Assembly: GCF_019904175.1 (NCBI RefSeq)
Contig: NZ_CP061913.1
Coordinates: 8,246,001-8,310,000 of the forward strand
Source: Dactylosporangium vinaceum
GTDB lineage: Bacteria > Actinomycetota > Actinomycetes > Mycobacteriales > Micromonosporaceae
DNA: 64,000 nucleotides
Direction: 5' to 3'
In this document: positions 28,132 through 36,413 of the stretch, one piece after another
Layout of the letters: every line of letters begins with the position of its first letter
Numbering within the stretch: position 1 is the stretch's first letter
Notes under the pieces: model-generated
Seen by the model: the letters and a program-made list of their open reading frames with translations, nothing else
Databases searched by the model: none
What the model was told of the DNA's origin: nothing
Position numbers and translations under genes: made by a program

Positions 28132-29174
28132 GAAAGACCGGCCTTCTCCCACGCGTCGGCGAGCTGGCGGATCGTGCTTATCGAATACTCCGGGTCGCCG
28201 AAGACGATCGTGGAGAGCTCCGTCAAGCCGGCCTCCTGGTATGCCTTGAGCCGCTCCGCCACCCGCTCGACGGGCCCGAGCAGGGAGGTGCGGTCGATGA
28301 ACTCCAACGGTACGGCGGCCGCCGCGTCCCGGTGCTTCTTCGCCAGGTAGAGGTCCTGGATCTCCTTCGCCGCGTCGCCGTAGCCCATGCGGGTGGCGAG
28401 GGCGTTGTAGAAGTTCTGCTCGCGCGAGCCCATCCCGCCGACGTAGAGCGCCGCGTAGGGCCGCACCAGCTCGGCGCACATCGCGACGTCGTCGCCGAAG
28501 ACCACCGGCACCGACGCCGCCACCTCGAAGCCGTCGAGCGTCTTGCCGACCTTGGCCCGCCCGGCCGCGATGGACCCGAGGGACTCGCTCGCGTATTCGG
28601 GGGAGAAGAAGATGGCCAGCCAGCCGTCGGCGATCTCACCGGTGAGCTCGAGGTTCTTGGGGCCGACGGCGGCCAGGTAGACCGGCACGTGGTCGCGCAC
28701 CGGGTGCAGGATCAGCTTGAGGGCCTTGCCGGGGCCGTCGGGCAGCGGCAGGGTGTAGAACTCGCCGTCGTACTGCACGACCTTGCGGCTCAGGGCCAGG
28801 TTGACGATGTCGACGAACTCCCGGGTCCGCTTCAGCGGCTTGCCGAACCGCACACCGTGCCAGCCCTCGGAGACCTGGGGACCCGACACGCCGAGACCGA
28901 GGCGGAACCGCCCGCCGGACAGCTTGTCGATGGTGGCGGCCGTCATAGCGGTCATGGCCGGGGTGCGGGCCGGGATCTGGAAGACGGCGGAGCCCAGCTC
29001 GATCCGCTCGGTCTGCCCGGCGATCCAGGACAGCAGGCTCGGCGCGTCGCTGCCGTAGGCCTCGGCCACCCATACGCAGGAGAAACCGAGCCGCTCGGCC
29101 TCCTGCGCAACGGTCAGGAACGCCTCCGGGTCGTTCCATGACGACAGGTAACCGAGATTCAACGCAAGCCGCAC
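28128..29174 (-). CDS. LLM class F420-dependent oxidoreductase
   Basis: 348 residues of the luciferase-like TIM-barrel family, F420-binding branch: LGFSCVWVAEAYGSDAPSLL, TERIELGSAVFQIPARTPAM, GRFRLGLGVSGPQVSEGWHG and YLAAVGPKNLELTGEIADGW. It likely reduces or oxidises a small substrate with coenzyme F420; the substrate is unknown. First gene of the operon with the histidine phosphatase, DUF3090 and SCO1664-type genes, and divergent from the aldo/keto reductase. Confidence 0.92.
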   Translation of the reverse strand: MRLALNLGYLSSWNDPEAFLTVAQEAERLGFSCVWVAEAYGSDAPSLLSWIAGQTERIELGSAVFQIPARTPAMTAMTAATIDKLSGGRFRLGLGVSGPQVSEGWHGVRFGKPLKRTREFVDIVNLALSRKVVQYDGEFYTLPLPDGPGKALKLILHPVRDHVPVYLAAVGPKNLELTGEIADGWLAIFFSPEYASESLGSIAAGRAKVGKTLDGFEVAASVPVVFGDDVAMCAELVRPYAALYVGGMGSREQNFYNALATRMGYGDAAKEIQDLYLAKKHRDAAAAVPLEFIDRTSLLGPVERVAERLKAYQEAGLTELSTIVFGDPEYSISTIRQLADAWEKAGLS

Positions 29175-29292
29175 AACTGCCTCCCAGGGGGTACCCCGCG
29201 CGACCCTGCACGGGCGGCACCAGCGTAGCCTCCGCGGCCGACAGGGCCACGCCTACCGGAAGAAGGCGCCATCCGGCCGTATCGTTCCATGC

Positions 29293-30264
29293 ATGCAGCA
29301 GCGACCGCTCGGCCGTAGCGGGCTGGCGGTATCCCGGCTGGCCCTAGGCACCATGACGTGGGGCCGTGACACCGACGCCGACGACGCCGCGGCCCAGCTC
29401 AAGACGTTCCGCGACGCCGGCGGGACGCTGCTGGACACCGCCGACGTCTACGCCGACGGCGAGGCCGAGTCCGTCATCGGCGCCCTGGTCGGCCGCCTGG
29501 TACCGCGCGAGGAGCTGGTCATCGCCACCAAGGCCGGCCTGCGCCCGGGCATGGCCCGCCGCCGCGACGGCTCCCGCGGCCACCTCCTGCACGCCCTCGA
29601 CACGTCCCTGCAGCGGCTCGGGACCGACCATGTGGACCTGTGGCAGGTCCACGGCTACGACCCGGACACGCCCCTGGAGGAGACCCTCTCGGCGATCGAC
29701 ACGGCGGTCTCGACCGGCCGGGCCCGCTACGCCGGCGTCTCGAACTACTCCGGCTGGCAGACCGCCCGCGCCGCCACGTGGCAGGGCGCCTGGCCGGGCC
29801 GCGCCCCGCTGGTCTCCACCCAGGTCGAGTACTCCCTGCTGGAGCGCGGCATCGAACGCGAGGTGGTCCCGGCCTGCACCGCGCTGGGCATCGGCATCCT
29901 GCCCTGGTCGCCCCTGGGCCGCGGCGTGCTCACCGGGAAGTACCGCACCGGGGTCCCGGCCGACTCGCGGGCCGCGTCGCCGCACTTCGAGCGGTTCGTG
30001 TCACCGTACCTCGACGACCGCTGCGCCGGGATCGTGGAGGCGGTCGCCACCGCGGCGGGTGGGCTGGGGGTGTCGCCGCTGGAGGTGGCCCTGGCCTGGG
30101 TCCGCGACCGGCCCGGCGTGATCGCCCCGGTGCTCGGCGCCCGCACCGTCGGGCAGCTGCTCGGCGCGCTGCAGACGGAGGAGATCGTCCTGCCGCGCGA
30201 GATCCGGGCCGCCCTGGACGACGTGTCCGCGCCCACCTCGGGGTATCCCGAGCGCCAGACGTAG
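29293..30264 (+). CDS. aldo/keto reductase
   Basis: 323 residues of NAD(P)H-dependent AKR barrel. The catalytic tetrad is visible: Asp and Tyr in LLDTADVYADGEAE, Lys in VIATKAGLRPG and His in LWQVHGYDPD. The NADP-binding end reads GVIAPVLGARTVGQL. Substrate unknown. The start MQQRPLGRSGLAVSRLALG is the classic AKR N-terminus. Confidence 0.93.
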   Translation: MQQRPLGRSGLAVSRLALGTMTWGRDTDADDAAAQLKTFRDAGGTLLDTADVYADGEAESVIGALVGRLVPREELVIATKAGLRPGMARRRDGSRGHLLHALDTSLQRLGTDHVDLWQVHGYDPDTPLEETLSAIDTAVSTGRARYAGVSNYSGWQTARAATWQGAWPGRAPLVSTQVEYSLLERGIEREVVPACTALGIGILPWSPLGRGVLTGKYRTGVPADSRAASPHFERFVSPYLDDRCAGIVEAVATAAGGLGVSPLEVALAWVRDRPGVIAPVLGARTVGQLLGALQTEEIVLPREIRAALDDVSAPTSGYPERQT

Positions 30265-30305
30265 CCGCACCCGCCCGCATCGGGTGCCGATACGCTGGGC
30301 CGATC

Positions 30306-31268
30306 ATGCTGCGCCGACTGATGCCGCTCGCCGGCCTGCTCCTGCTCACCGCGTGTGACGCCGGCGCGCCGGTCGATCACCCCGACGCCACTGTCCCCAC
30401 GCCGACCTGGGCTCCGGCGCCCTCGGTGGTGCCGACCGGCGCGGCTGTGGTGCCGCAGCGGGTCACCGGGCTGGCGTTCGGCACGGATATCGCCGTGATG
30501 ACACCAAATTCGGCATTTGTACTTCCGGCCGGCGCGACCGCCCCGACGACGCCCGCTGCGCCCGGACCCGCGAAGTCGGTGCTCGCCCTGCCCGGCGGGG
30601 GATTCCGGGCCGTCGTCGGGTCGACGCTCGTCGAGCTGCCCGGCGGTGCTGTCACGACGTTGCCGGCGGAAGGCGGGGCGATCGCCGCACCGCCGGGCGG
30701 GGACTGGATCGCCGTCGCCCTCCCCGGCCGCGGCGATGTGATCATGCTCTCCCCGGCCGGGAACGTGCTCAGGACCATCCACACCGGGGGGCGGCCCAGT
30801 GCGCTGGCGGCCGACGCCGAGCGGATCGCCGTCGTCGACGCCGCCGAGTCGTCGCTCACCACGTTCGACGCGGCCACCGGAGCGCGGCAGGAGGCGCTGC
30901 GGGCCGGGGACGGGGCCGTGACCGTCGCCGCGGTCGGCGCCGGGCGGTTCGCGGTGGTGGATGCGCGGGACGGGGAGCTGCTGGTGTTCGACGCCGGGCC
31001 GTTGATCCTGCGGCAGCGCTACCCCGTGAAGGGCGGAGCCTGGGCCGCCGCGTTCGACCCGGGCCGGGGCGTGCTGTGGGTCACGCTCACCGCGCGCAAC
31101 GAGGTGGTCGGGCTGCACCTCGGTGGCGGGTCGCCGCGCGAGGTCGGGCGGCATGCGACGGTACAGCTGCCGATCGCCCTTGCCGTTGACGCCGCGACCG
31201 GTGCACTGGCCGTCGCCGGGTCGGGCGCAACTGCGGGACAAGGGCTGGTGCAGCGCATTGTGGCGTAG
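30306..31268 (+). CDS. secreted lipoprotein with beta-propeller-like repeats
   Basis: 320 residues from ATG 30306. The signal peptide MLRRLMPLAGLLLLTAC ends in a lipobox (LLTAC), so it would be a membrane-anchored lipoprotein. A Thr/Pro linker follows. Then come repeated strands of about 40 residues (VLRTIHTGGRPSALAADAER, GRFAVVDARDGELLVFDAG, ALAVDAATGALAVAGSG) like YncE/NHL propellers. No catalytic residues visible; probably a binding or scaffold protein. Confidence 0.8.
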   Translation: MLRRLMPLAGLLLLTACDAGAPVDHPDATVPTPTWAPAPSVVPTGAAVVPQRVTGLAFGTDIAVMTPNSAFVLPAGATAPTTPAAPGPAKSVLALPGGGFRAVVGSTLVELPGGAVTTLPAEGGAIAAPPGGDWIAVALPGRGDVIMLSPAGNVLRTIHTGGRPSALAADAERIAVVDAAESSLTTFDAATGARQEALRAGDGAVTVAAVGAGRFAVVDARDGELLVFDAGPLILRQRYPVKGGAWAAAFDPGRGVLWVTLTARNEVVGLHLGGGSPREVGRHATVQLPIALAVDAATGALAVAGSGATAGQGLVQRIVA

Positions 31269-31281
31269 CACTATCGGGGCT

Positions 31282-31473
31282 ATGGACTACGAATACGTGC
31301 CGCTGCGGTTGCCGTCGAATGTCGATCGGCTTACCGCGAGCGCACAGCTGACGATCCAGGCCGAGTACGGCGGCTGGGAGCTGGCCCGGGTCCGCCTCTA
31401 CGCCGACGGGACCCGCCAGGTGGTGCTCCGCCGCCGGGTCACCAGCGACGCCATGCCCGGGCTCAGCACGTAA
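31282..31473 (+). CDS. DUF5703-type small protein
   Basis: 63 residues, MDYEYVPLRLPSNVDRLTA then LTIQAEYGGWELARVRLYAD and a basic end. Small cytoplasmic actinobacterial protein of unknown function with a conserved GGWELARVRLY segment. It starts 13 bases behind the lipoprotein stop and is probably cotranscribed with it. Confidence 0.8.
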   Translation: MDYEYVPLRLPSNVDRLTASAQLTIQAEYGGWELARVRLYADGTRQVVLRRRVTSDAMPGLST

Positions 31474-31524
31474 CCCTTCGTTATCCGGATGCCCCGGGAC
31501 TGCCCGCCCTGCTACGGTCGCGTC

Positions 31525-31690
31525 GAGAACGCCCGGTGCGCAGGCGCCGGTTACTTCGGGATCCCTTACTGTGCAGGTTCGAGTCCTGCTCGTGGCCGCA
31601 AGGCCGCGGTGGCGCAATTGGCAGACGCGACGGATAAAAGCCCGGCTCCGATATTGAACTCGGGCGTTCCCAATGCGCGCGACGGACCGT
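31525..31690 (+). ncRNA. tRNA-mimicking structured RNA, candidate bacterial Y RNA (YrlA-type)
   Basis: A closing stem GAACGCCCG (31527-31535) / CGGGCGTTC (31661-31669) continues inside as GCCGG (31546-31550) / CCGGC (31642-31646). It encloses, in this order: a tRNA T-arm (GCAGG TTCGAGT CCTGC, 31573-31589); an acceptor-like stem CGTGGCC/GGCCGCG (31591-31608) closed by a GNRA tetraloop GCAA; and a tRNA D-arm (GCG/CGC with loop CAATTGGCAGA, 31612-31628). T-arm before acceptor before D-arm, with a sealed acceptor, is the published layout of bacterial Y RNA effector modules. GTCGAGAACG on the 5' side and TTGAAC on the 3' side resemble Ro-binding sequences. A TACGGT box at 31513 may be the -10 element. 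The ends are approximate. No Ro (TROVE) gene lies in this window. Confidence 0.65.
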
Positions 31691-31704
31691 AATGTCGTCA
31701 ATGC

Positions 31705-34266
31705 TTGCCGCATTGTGCGACGTGCGCCAAACTCAGCTCCGTGCTGCTGGTCTCGGTCACGCTGAGCGCCGCCGCGCTCGTCGCGGCCCTCGCCGGGCTC
31801 CTGCCCGCCGGGCTGGCGCTCGCCGTCGCGGGGCTCGTCACCGCCGCGCGCGGTGCGGCCCTGGTCCTGCGCCGCAGCGGGTCGGCCTGCTGGCAGCGGC
31901 CGGTCAGCGCCGGGCTCGGGTTCTGCGGCCTGTCGACCGCCGCCGCCGGGCTCGCCGACTGGCTCGCACCCGACGCCTACCTCACCGACGTGCCGCTGCC
32001 GGCCGAGCTGCCGCTGATCGGGCTGTTCTTCGTCACCGGGGCGCTGCTCATCGGCCTGTTCCACCTGCCCGGGCAGGCGGCGACGTACGTCGGGCGGGCC
32101 CGCCGGCTCCTCGACGGCGTCGGCATCGGCGTCATCCTGTTCTTCATCGCCTGGCTCGTCGTGTTCGAGGCGGCCGGGCTCAAGGGCGCCGCTCTCACCG
32201 CCGTCCTGGTCGCCAGCGTCGCCGTGGGGGCCGCCGTGGTCGGCACCATGCGGGCCGCGCCCATCCAGCCCGGTGCGATCCTGCGCGGCCTCGGCGCCCT
32301 GATCATGATCATCGCGCAGACGGCGCTCATCCTGATCCTCGACTACCACCTCGACGCCGACTGGCTCCTGCCGGCCGGTGTCGCGCTCATCGCCGGGCCG
32401 CTGCTGGCCGGGCGGGACCTGCCGCCCGGGCGCGCACCCGAGCCGGCGACCGCGACGACGACCGACGGCAGCTTCGCCCGGTATCCGCTGCTCGCCCTCC
32501 CGCTCGGCGGTGCGCTCGTCGCCGCCGCGTATCACCTGGTCGTCACCGGCCACTTCGACCCCGTCTCGGCCGTCCTGGCGATCGTCGGCGTCGTCATCAT
32601 CGCGATCCGGGAGGCCCTCGCGGTCGCCGACGTGCGGCAGTACGCCCGGTGGCTCGCCGACCGCGAGGCCCGCTTCCGCGCGCTCGTCGCCGGCTCGGCC
32701 GACGTGACAATGATGCTCGACGACAGCCTCGTCGTGCGCTGGCAGTCACCGGCCGCCGCCCGCCGCCTCGGCCTGGCCGACGCGGACGTCATCGGGCGGC
32801 CGCTGCTCGGACGGGTACACCCCGATGAGGCCGACGCCGTCGCGGCCGCACTGGAGTCCGGCGCCACGCTCATCGAGGCCCGCCTCGGCGACGGCTTCGG
32901 CGTCTGGCGCGAGACCGAGTGGAGCGTCTCCGACCAGCGGGCCGACCCGTCGGTGCGGGCCGTCGTCGTGCACGTGCGCGACATCAGCCAGCGCCGCCAG
33001 CTCGAGCACGCCCTGCACCAGGCCGCCCGCAGCGACCACCTCACCGGGCTGGCCAACCGCACCGAACTGCTGCGCCTGCTGAGCGAGCGGACCGGGCCGA
33101 GCGTGCTCATCGTCCTCGGCCTCGACGGGCTGAGCAGCGTCAACCAGCTCCGCGGCCACGAGGTCGGCGACGCCGTGCTGGTCGAGGCGGCCCGCCGGCT
33201 GCGCGCCGCCCTGGCCCCCGGCGAGCTCGCGGCCCGCCTGGCCAGCGACCGGTTCGCGGTGGTGACGAACGCGGGTGCGGTGCACGCGCAGATGACCGCG
33301 AGTCGCCTGCTGACGCTGCTGTCCGACCCGTACCCGGTGCTCGGGGTGGCCTCCCACCTGTCCGCCTCGGCCGGCCTGGCCGAGCAGCTCATGTACGACG
33401 ACCAGGGCGGCGGCGCGCTCAACCGGGCCGAGCTGGCCCTGCAGCGGGCCCGGCAGCTCGGCCCCGCCCAGCCGCCGCAGTGGTACGACGAGGCGACCGC
33501 CACCCTCCTGCGCCGCCGCCTCACCATCGAGCAGGACCTCCCCGGCGCCCTCACCCGCGGCGAGCTCGACCTGCTCTACCAGCCCGTCGTCGAGCTCCCC
33601 GGCGGCCGGGTGGCCGGCGTCGAGGTCCGGCCCCGCTGGCGCCGCGCCGGTCTCGGGCCCGTGGAGGACACCGAGTTCCTGCCCGTCGCCGACCAACTGG
33701 GCCTGTACCACGAGCTCGGCACCTGGCTGCTCGCCGCGGCCGGGCGCCAGCTCGGCGCCTGGAGCGCCACCGCGGTATCGGGGCCGCCGCTGTGGCTGGC
33801 CGTCCCGGTCTCCCCCGCGCTGCTGGCCGCCGACGGGTTCGTCGACCTGATCGCCGCGACCGGCTTCCCGCCGTCGCGCCTGGTCGTGCAATTCACCCTG
33901 TCCGAGCCGGAGCGGCCGGACCTCGTCGACCGGCTCGCCGCGATCCGGACGCTCGGCGCCCGCACGGCCCTCGTCGGGTTCGGCGTCCAGGCGACCTCCC
34001 TGAGCCTGCTGCGCCGCCTGCCCCTGGATCTGGTCCGGGTCGACCGCCGGACCTTCGCGGGCGCCGACACCGCTGTCGTGGCCGCGGTCGTCAACCTGGC
34101 CCGCCAGCTGGGCGTCGAGGTCGCCGTCGACGGTGTGCGCGACGACGAGGAGCTGGAGACGATCACCGCCGCCGGCTGCCGGCTCGCCCAGGGCTCCCTG
34201 TTCTGTGCCGCCTCGGTGCCGGAGCGCATGGAGGCGTACCTCGACACGCAGCGCGCCGGCCGCTAG
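31705..34266 (+). CDS. membrane-anchored PAS-GGDEF-EAL protein with degenerate catalytic motifs
   Basis: 853 residues; GTG 31741 is an alternative start. About eight membrane helices occupy the first 300 residues. A PAS-like domain follows (about 325-430), then GGDEF (about 435-590) and EAL (about 610-850) domains. The GGDEF signature reads ASDRF (513-517) and the EAL signature EVR (640-642). The DDFG loop of EAL enzymes is replaced by VGFGVQ, although VDRRTF is kept. It is therefore more likely a c-di-GMP receptor or scaffold than an active cyclase or phosphodiesterase. Confidence 0.88.
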   Translation: MPHCATCAKLSSVLLVSVTLSAAALVAALAGLLPAGLALAVAGLVTAARGAALVLRRSGSACWQRPVSAGLGFCGLSTAAAGLADWLAPDAYLTDVPLPAELPLIGLFFVTGALLIGLFHLPGQAATYVGRARRLLDGVGIGVILFFIAWLVVFEAAGLKGAALTAVLVASVAVGAAVVGTMRAAPIQPGAILRGLGALIMIIAQTALILILDYHLDADWLLPAGVALIAGPLLAGRDLPPGRAPEPATATTTDGSFARYPLLALPLGGALVAAAYHLVVTGHFDPVSAVLAIVGVVIIAIREALAVADVRQYARWLADREARFRALVAGSADVTMMLDDSLVVRWQSPAAARRLGLADADVIGRPLLGRVHPDEADAVAAALESGATLIEARLGDGFGVWRETEWSVSDQRADPSVRAVVVHVRDISQRRQLEHALHQAARSDHLTGLANRTELLRLLSERTGPSVLIVLGLDGLSSVNQLRGHEVGDAVLVEAARRLRAALAPGELAARLASDRFAVVTNAGAVHAQMTASRLLTLLSDPYPVLGVASHLSASAGLAEQLMYDDQGGGALNRAELALQRARQLGPAQPPQWYDEATATLLRRRLTIEQDLPGALTRGELDLLYQPVVELPGGRVAGVEVRPRWRRAGLGPVEDTEFLPVADQLGLYHELGTWLLAAAGRQLGAWSATAVSGPPLWLAVPVSPALLAADGFVDLIAATGFPPSRLVVQFTLSEPERPDLVDRLAAIRTLGARTALVGFGVQATSLSLLRRLPLDLVRVDRRTFAGADTAVVAAVVNLARQLGVEVAVDGVRDDEELETITAAGCRLAQGSLFCAASVPERMEAYLDTQRAGR

Positions 34267-34272
34267 GTCCGC

Positions 34273-34491
34273 TCAGCCCGGGTGGCCCTTGGCCACGCGG
34301 CGCAGGTAGTGGTCGACCTGCTGCTGGTTGTAGCCGCGCAGCACCACCCGGAAGCTCACCGCCTGCGCGTCCGCGCGGGCCCGGGCCACCCGGGTGGGCT
34401 CGGCGGAGGCGAGGTCGTCGTCGGCCCGGGCGGCGAACTCGTCGACCTGGGCCCGGTCATACCCGCGGAACACGACCGCGAACTGTGTCAT
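34273..34491 (-). CDS. DivIVA-motif small protein
   Basis: 72 residues with two copies of the DivIVA N-terminal motif, FAVVFRGYDRAQVDEFAARA and FRVVLRGYNQQQVDHYLRRV. DivIVA/Wag31 proteins bind curved membrane and organise polar growth. This protein lacks the long coiled coil, so its role is unclear. It is convergent with the GGDEF-EAL gene (6-base gap). Confidence 0.8.
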   Translation of the reverse strand: MTQFAVVFRGYDRAQVDEFAARADDDLASAEPTRVARARADAQAVSFRVVLRGYNQQQVDHYLRRVAKGHPG

Positions 34492-34506
34492 CCGTCGAGT
34501 GTGCGC

Positions 34507-34944
34507 TTAGTCGAGCTCCCGCGCGAGGGCGTCGAGCCACTCGGCGGTGCCGTGCTCGCGCCACTCGGGCCGCTCATGCTCGTCGAGGTACACGGCCTGC
34601 TCGGTCAGGCGCAGCGCGGTGCCGAGGACCGTCGGGCGGAACTCGACGGTGGTCAACGAGATCGTGGCGACGACGTCGGCCACGTGCAGCGTCGAGGAGT
34701 ACACGATCCGCTCGCTGGGGACGATGTCGTGGTAGCGCGACTCGTACCGCAGCGAGCGCCCCTCGTCGTCGTGGTCGCGGACCATCTCCCGGCCACCGAT
34801 GCGGAAGTCGAGCATGTGCTGCTCCCCGCCGAACCAGCGGGCCTTGCTGGCCGGGTCGGCCCAGGCCGCGAACACCCGGCCCGGCCGGAGCGGATAGCTG
34901 CGTTCGAGGGTGAATGACCCGTGCAGCACAGTCGTGTCAATCAT
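34507..34944 (-). CDS. SRPBCC/AHSA1 domain protein
   Basis: 145 residues from ATG 34944 (MIDTTVLHGSFTLERSYPLR). A single START-like domain of the AHSA1 type: RVFAAWADPASKARWFGG, FRIGGREMVRDHDDEG and the C-terminal amphipathic helix EWLDALARELD. It forms a hydrophobic ligand cavity; bacterial members are often stress-related and often paired with ArsR regulators, which are not adjacent here. Confidence 0.88.
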   Translation of the reverse strand: MIDTTVLHGSFTLERSYPLRPGRVFAAWADPASKARWFGGEQHMLDFRIGGREMVRDHDDEGRSLRYESRYHDIVPSERIVYSSTLHVADVVATISLTTVEFRPTVLGTALRLTEQAVYLDEHERPEWREHGTAEWLDALARELD

Positions 34945-34969
34945 GAGCGCCGACTGTACCGAGACCGGC

Positions 34970-35011
34970 CCGCTCCCGGTGCCCCGTCCATCGATCGACG
35001 GCCGGGAGCGG
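34970..35011 (-). terminator. hairpin downstream of the cellulase remnant
   Basis: CCGCTCCCGG (34970-34979) / CCGGGAGCGG (35002-35011), with an inner CCGTC/GACGG stem, 13 bases behind the stop of the minus-strand gene at 35024. Confidence 0.55.
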
Positions 35012-35023
35012 TGCCGGGGACGG

Positions 35024-35695
35024 TCAGCTGTAGGTGAGCGTGAAGGTGTTGCAGACGAAGCTGGACTGGCCGGCGGTACCACTCACTTCGAAACCGAACT
35101 GGACCTGACCGACGTTGACGTCGCCCCACCAGCCGTTGGTGCGCAGCCAGTTCATGACGGCCAGCACGTCGACGGTGCCGGAGTTCGTGTTGCCGGTACG
35201 CACGAACGAGAAGACCGCGTTGGCGCCGTTCGAGCCGCGGTACACGTTCCAGGTGTGCCCGCCGGCGCTGACGTTGCGGGCGTTGGGCACCGCGCCGTTG
35301 GCGTCGTAGGACTCGGCGATCGGCCCGACCGCGCCGTGCTGGTTCGTCCAGATCATGACCTCGTACGCGTTGTTGTTCGCCCAGATGTCGTACGCGGTCT
35401 CCCAGGCGCCCGTCGCGACCCAGGCCGCGTCGCTCGGCACGCCGCCGGGGTTGGAGCCCCCGCCGGTCGGGGTCGGCGTCGGGGACGACGCGGTCCGCGT
35501 GGGCGTCGGGGTGCTTGTCACGCCACCCGTGCAGCTGGTGCCGTTGAGCGTGAAGGCCGTCGGCACCGGGTTGCTGCCCGTCGCCGAGCCGTTGAAGCCG
35601 AACGATGCGGTCCCGTTCGTGGCGATGGAGCCGTTGTACCCGGCGTTCTTCGCGGTCACCGTCGAGCCGCTCTGGGTCACGGTGGCGTTCCTGAA
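35024..35695 (-). pseudogene. CBM2-GH12 endoglucanase remnant, twice truncated
   Basis: The frame opens in the second half of a family 2 carbohydrate-binding module (ATVTQSGSTVTAKNAGYNG, then GTSCTGG), continues through a Thr/Pro linker and ends with the C-terminal two thirds of a GH12 domain. The nucleophile region AYEVMIWTNQHG and acid/base region FGFEVSGTAG of GH12 are present. Missing are the signal peptide, the first half of the CBM and the N-terminal strands of GH12; an in-frame TGA lies just upstream at 35696-35698. It would not be secreted and is probably not functional. Confidence 0.75.
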
Positions 35696-35698
35696 TCA

Positions 35699-36050
35699 CT
35701 GCGAGCAAGCTCGCGGCGGGGGAGGCGCAGCCTCCACCCCCACCCCCGCACAATCACCGCCGCCACCGCCTGGCCGCCGTGGTCGGCCTCACCCCAGGGC
35801 CGCCGTCCGCACGTCCGCATCGTCATCGGCCGCGAGCCGGGCGAGTGCCGCCCGCGCTCCGATCCGGCCGGCGTTGCAGTGCCCACGCGGCCCGGTACCG
35901 CACCCGGCGGTCGCTGTCGCCGGCGCACGCAATGAGCCGCTCGGTCGCCGCCGGCCCGCGCTCGGCCCACAGCCCTGCACCGCCCAGCCACGTGGCGCGA
36001 GCGCCAGTTCAAGCTCCGCGCGTCCATGGCGCCGCAATCACGTGCACCGC
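35699..36050 (-). pseudogene. HEAT-repeat protein remnant with frameshift
   Basis: On the minus strand one frame reads AGDSDRRVRYRAAWAL and another continues ARAALARLAADDDADVRTAA. Both are HEAT/PBS-lyase-type repeats that would join after a frameshift. No intact frame spans the region. The fragment abuts the truncated cellulase, so a deletion probably fused two broken genes. Confidence 0.4.
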
Positions 36051-36053
36051 CGG

Positions 36054-36383
36054 TCAGTGCTTGAGCGGGTCGTGGCCCCAGTTCATCAGGGAGTACCGCC
36101 ACTTCGTGTCGCGGACGTCGCCGGAGGGGCGCTGGGCCAGGTGGCGGTGGACGTAGCCGACGACCTTGCGCATGTGGGCCTCGTCGGCGTCGGTGAGGTC
36201 GGACTTCTTCGTGTGCAGGAGCTTGACGATGCGCCGGCCGCTGTCGTGGCCGACCGACTCGCCGCCGCCGCTGTCGGTCTTCTGGCCCACGTCCTTCGAC
36301 TCGTCGGTCCGCAGCCAGCGGTCGAGCTCGGCGGCGGTCATGTTGACGGCGTCCTTGAACTGCGCGTATGTGTCGGTGGTCAT
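36054..36383 (-). CDS. DUF3140 protein
   Basis: 109 residues, mostly helical and charged: MTAAELDRWLRTDESKDVGQ, SGRRIVKLLHTKKSDLTDAD and KVVGYVHRHLAQRP...WRYSLMNWGHDP. This is the pattern of DUF3140, small DNA-binding-like proteins of unknown function often found in soil actinobacteria and proteobacteria. Confidence 0.85.
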   Translation of the reverse strand: MTTDTYAQFKDAVNMTAAELDRWLRTDESKDVGQKTDSGGGESVGHDSGRRIVKLLHTKKSDLTDADEAHMRKVVGYVHRHLAQRPSGDVRDTKWRYSLMNWGHDPLKH

Positions 36384-36413
36384 GACCTGGGAATACCCCG
36401 GATCGGCCGGCCG

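Noticed and set aside
27213..28350. Plus-strand reading frames across the 88-bp repeats and the histidine phosphatase gene
   Set aside because: They arise from the repeats and from antisense of the phosphatase gene; the minus-strand genes explain the coding signal.
31541..31680. Ordinary or circularly permuted tRNA gene
   Set aside because: T-arm, acceptor and D-arm are present, but no anticodon arm can be formed, and the two acceptor strands are joined by a GCAA tetraloop, which fits a tRNA mimic better than a tRNA.
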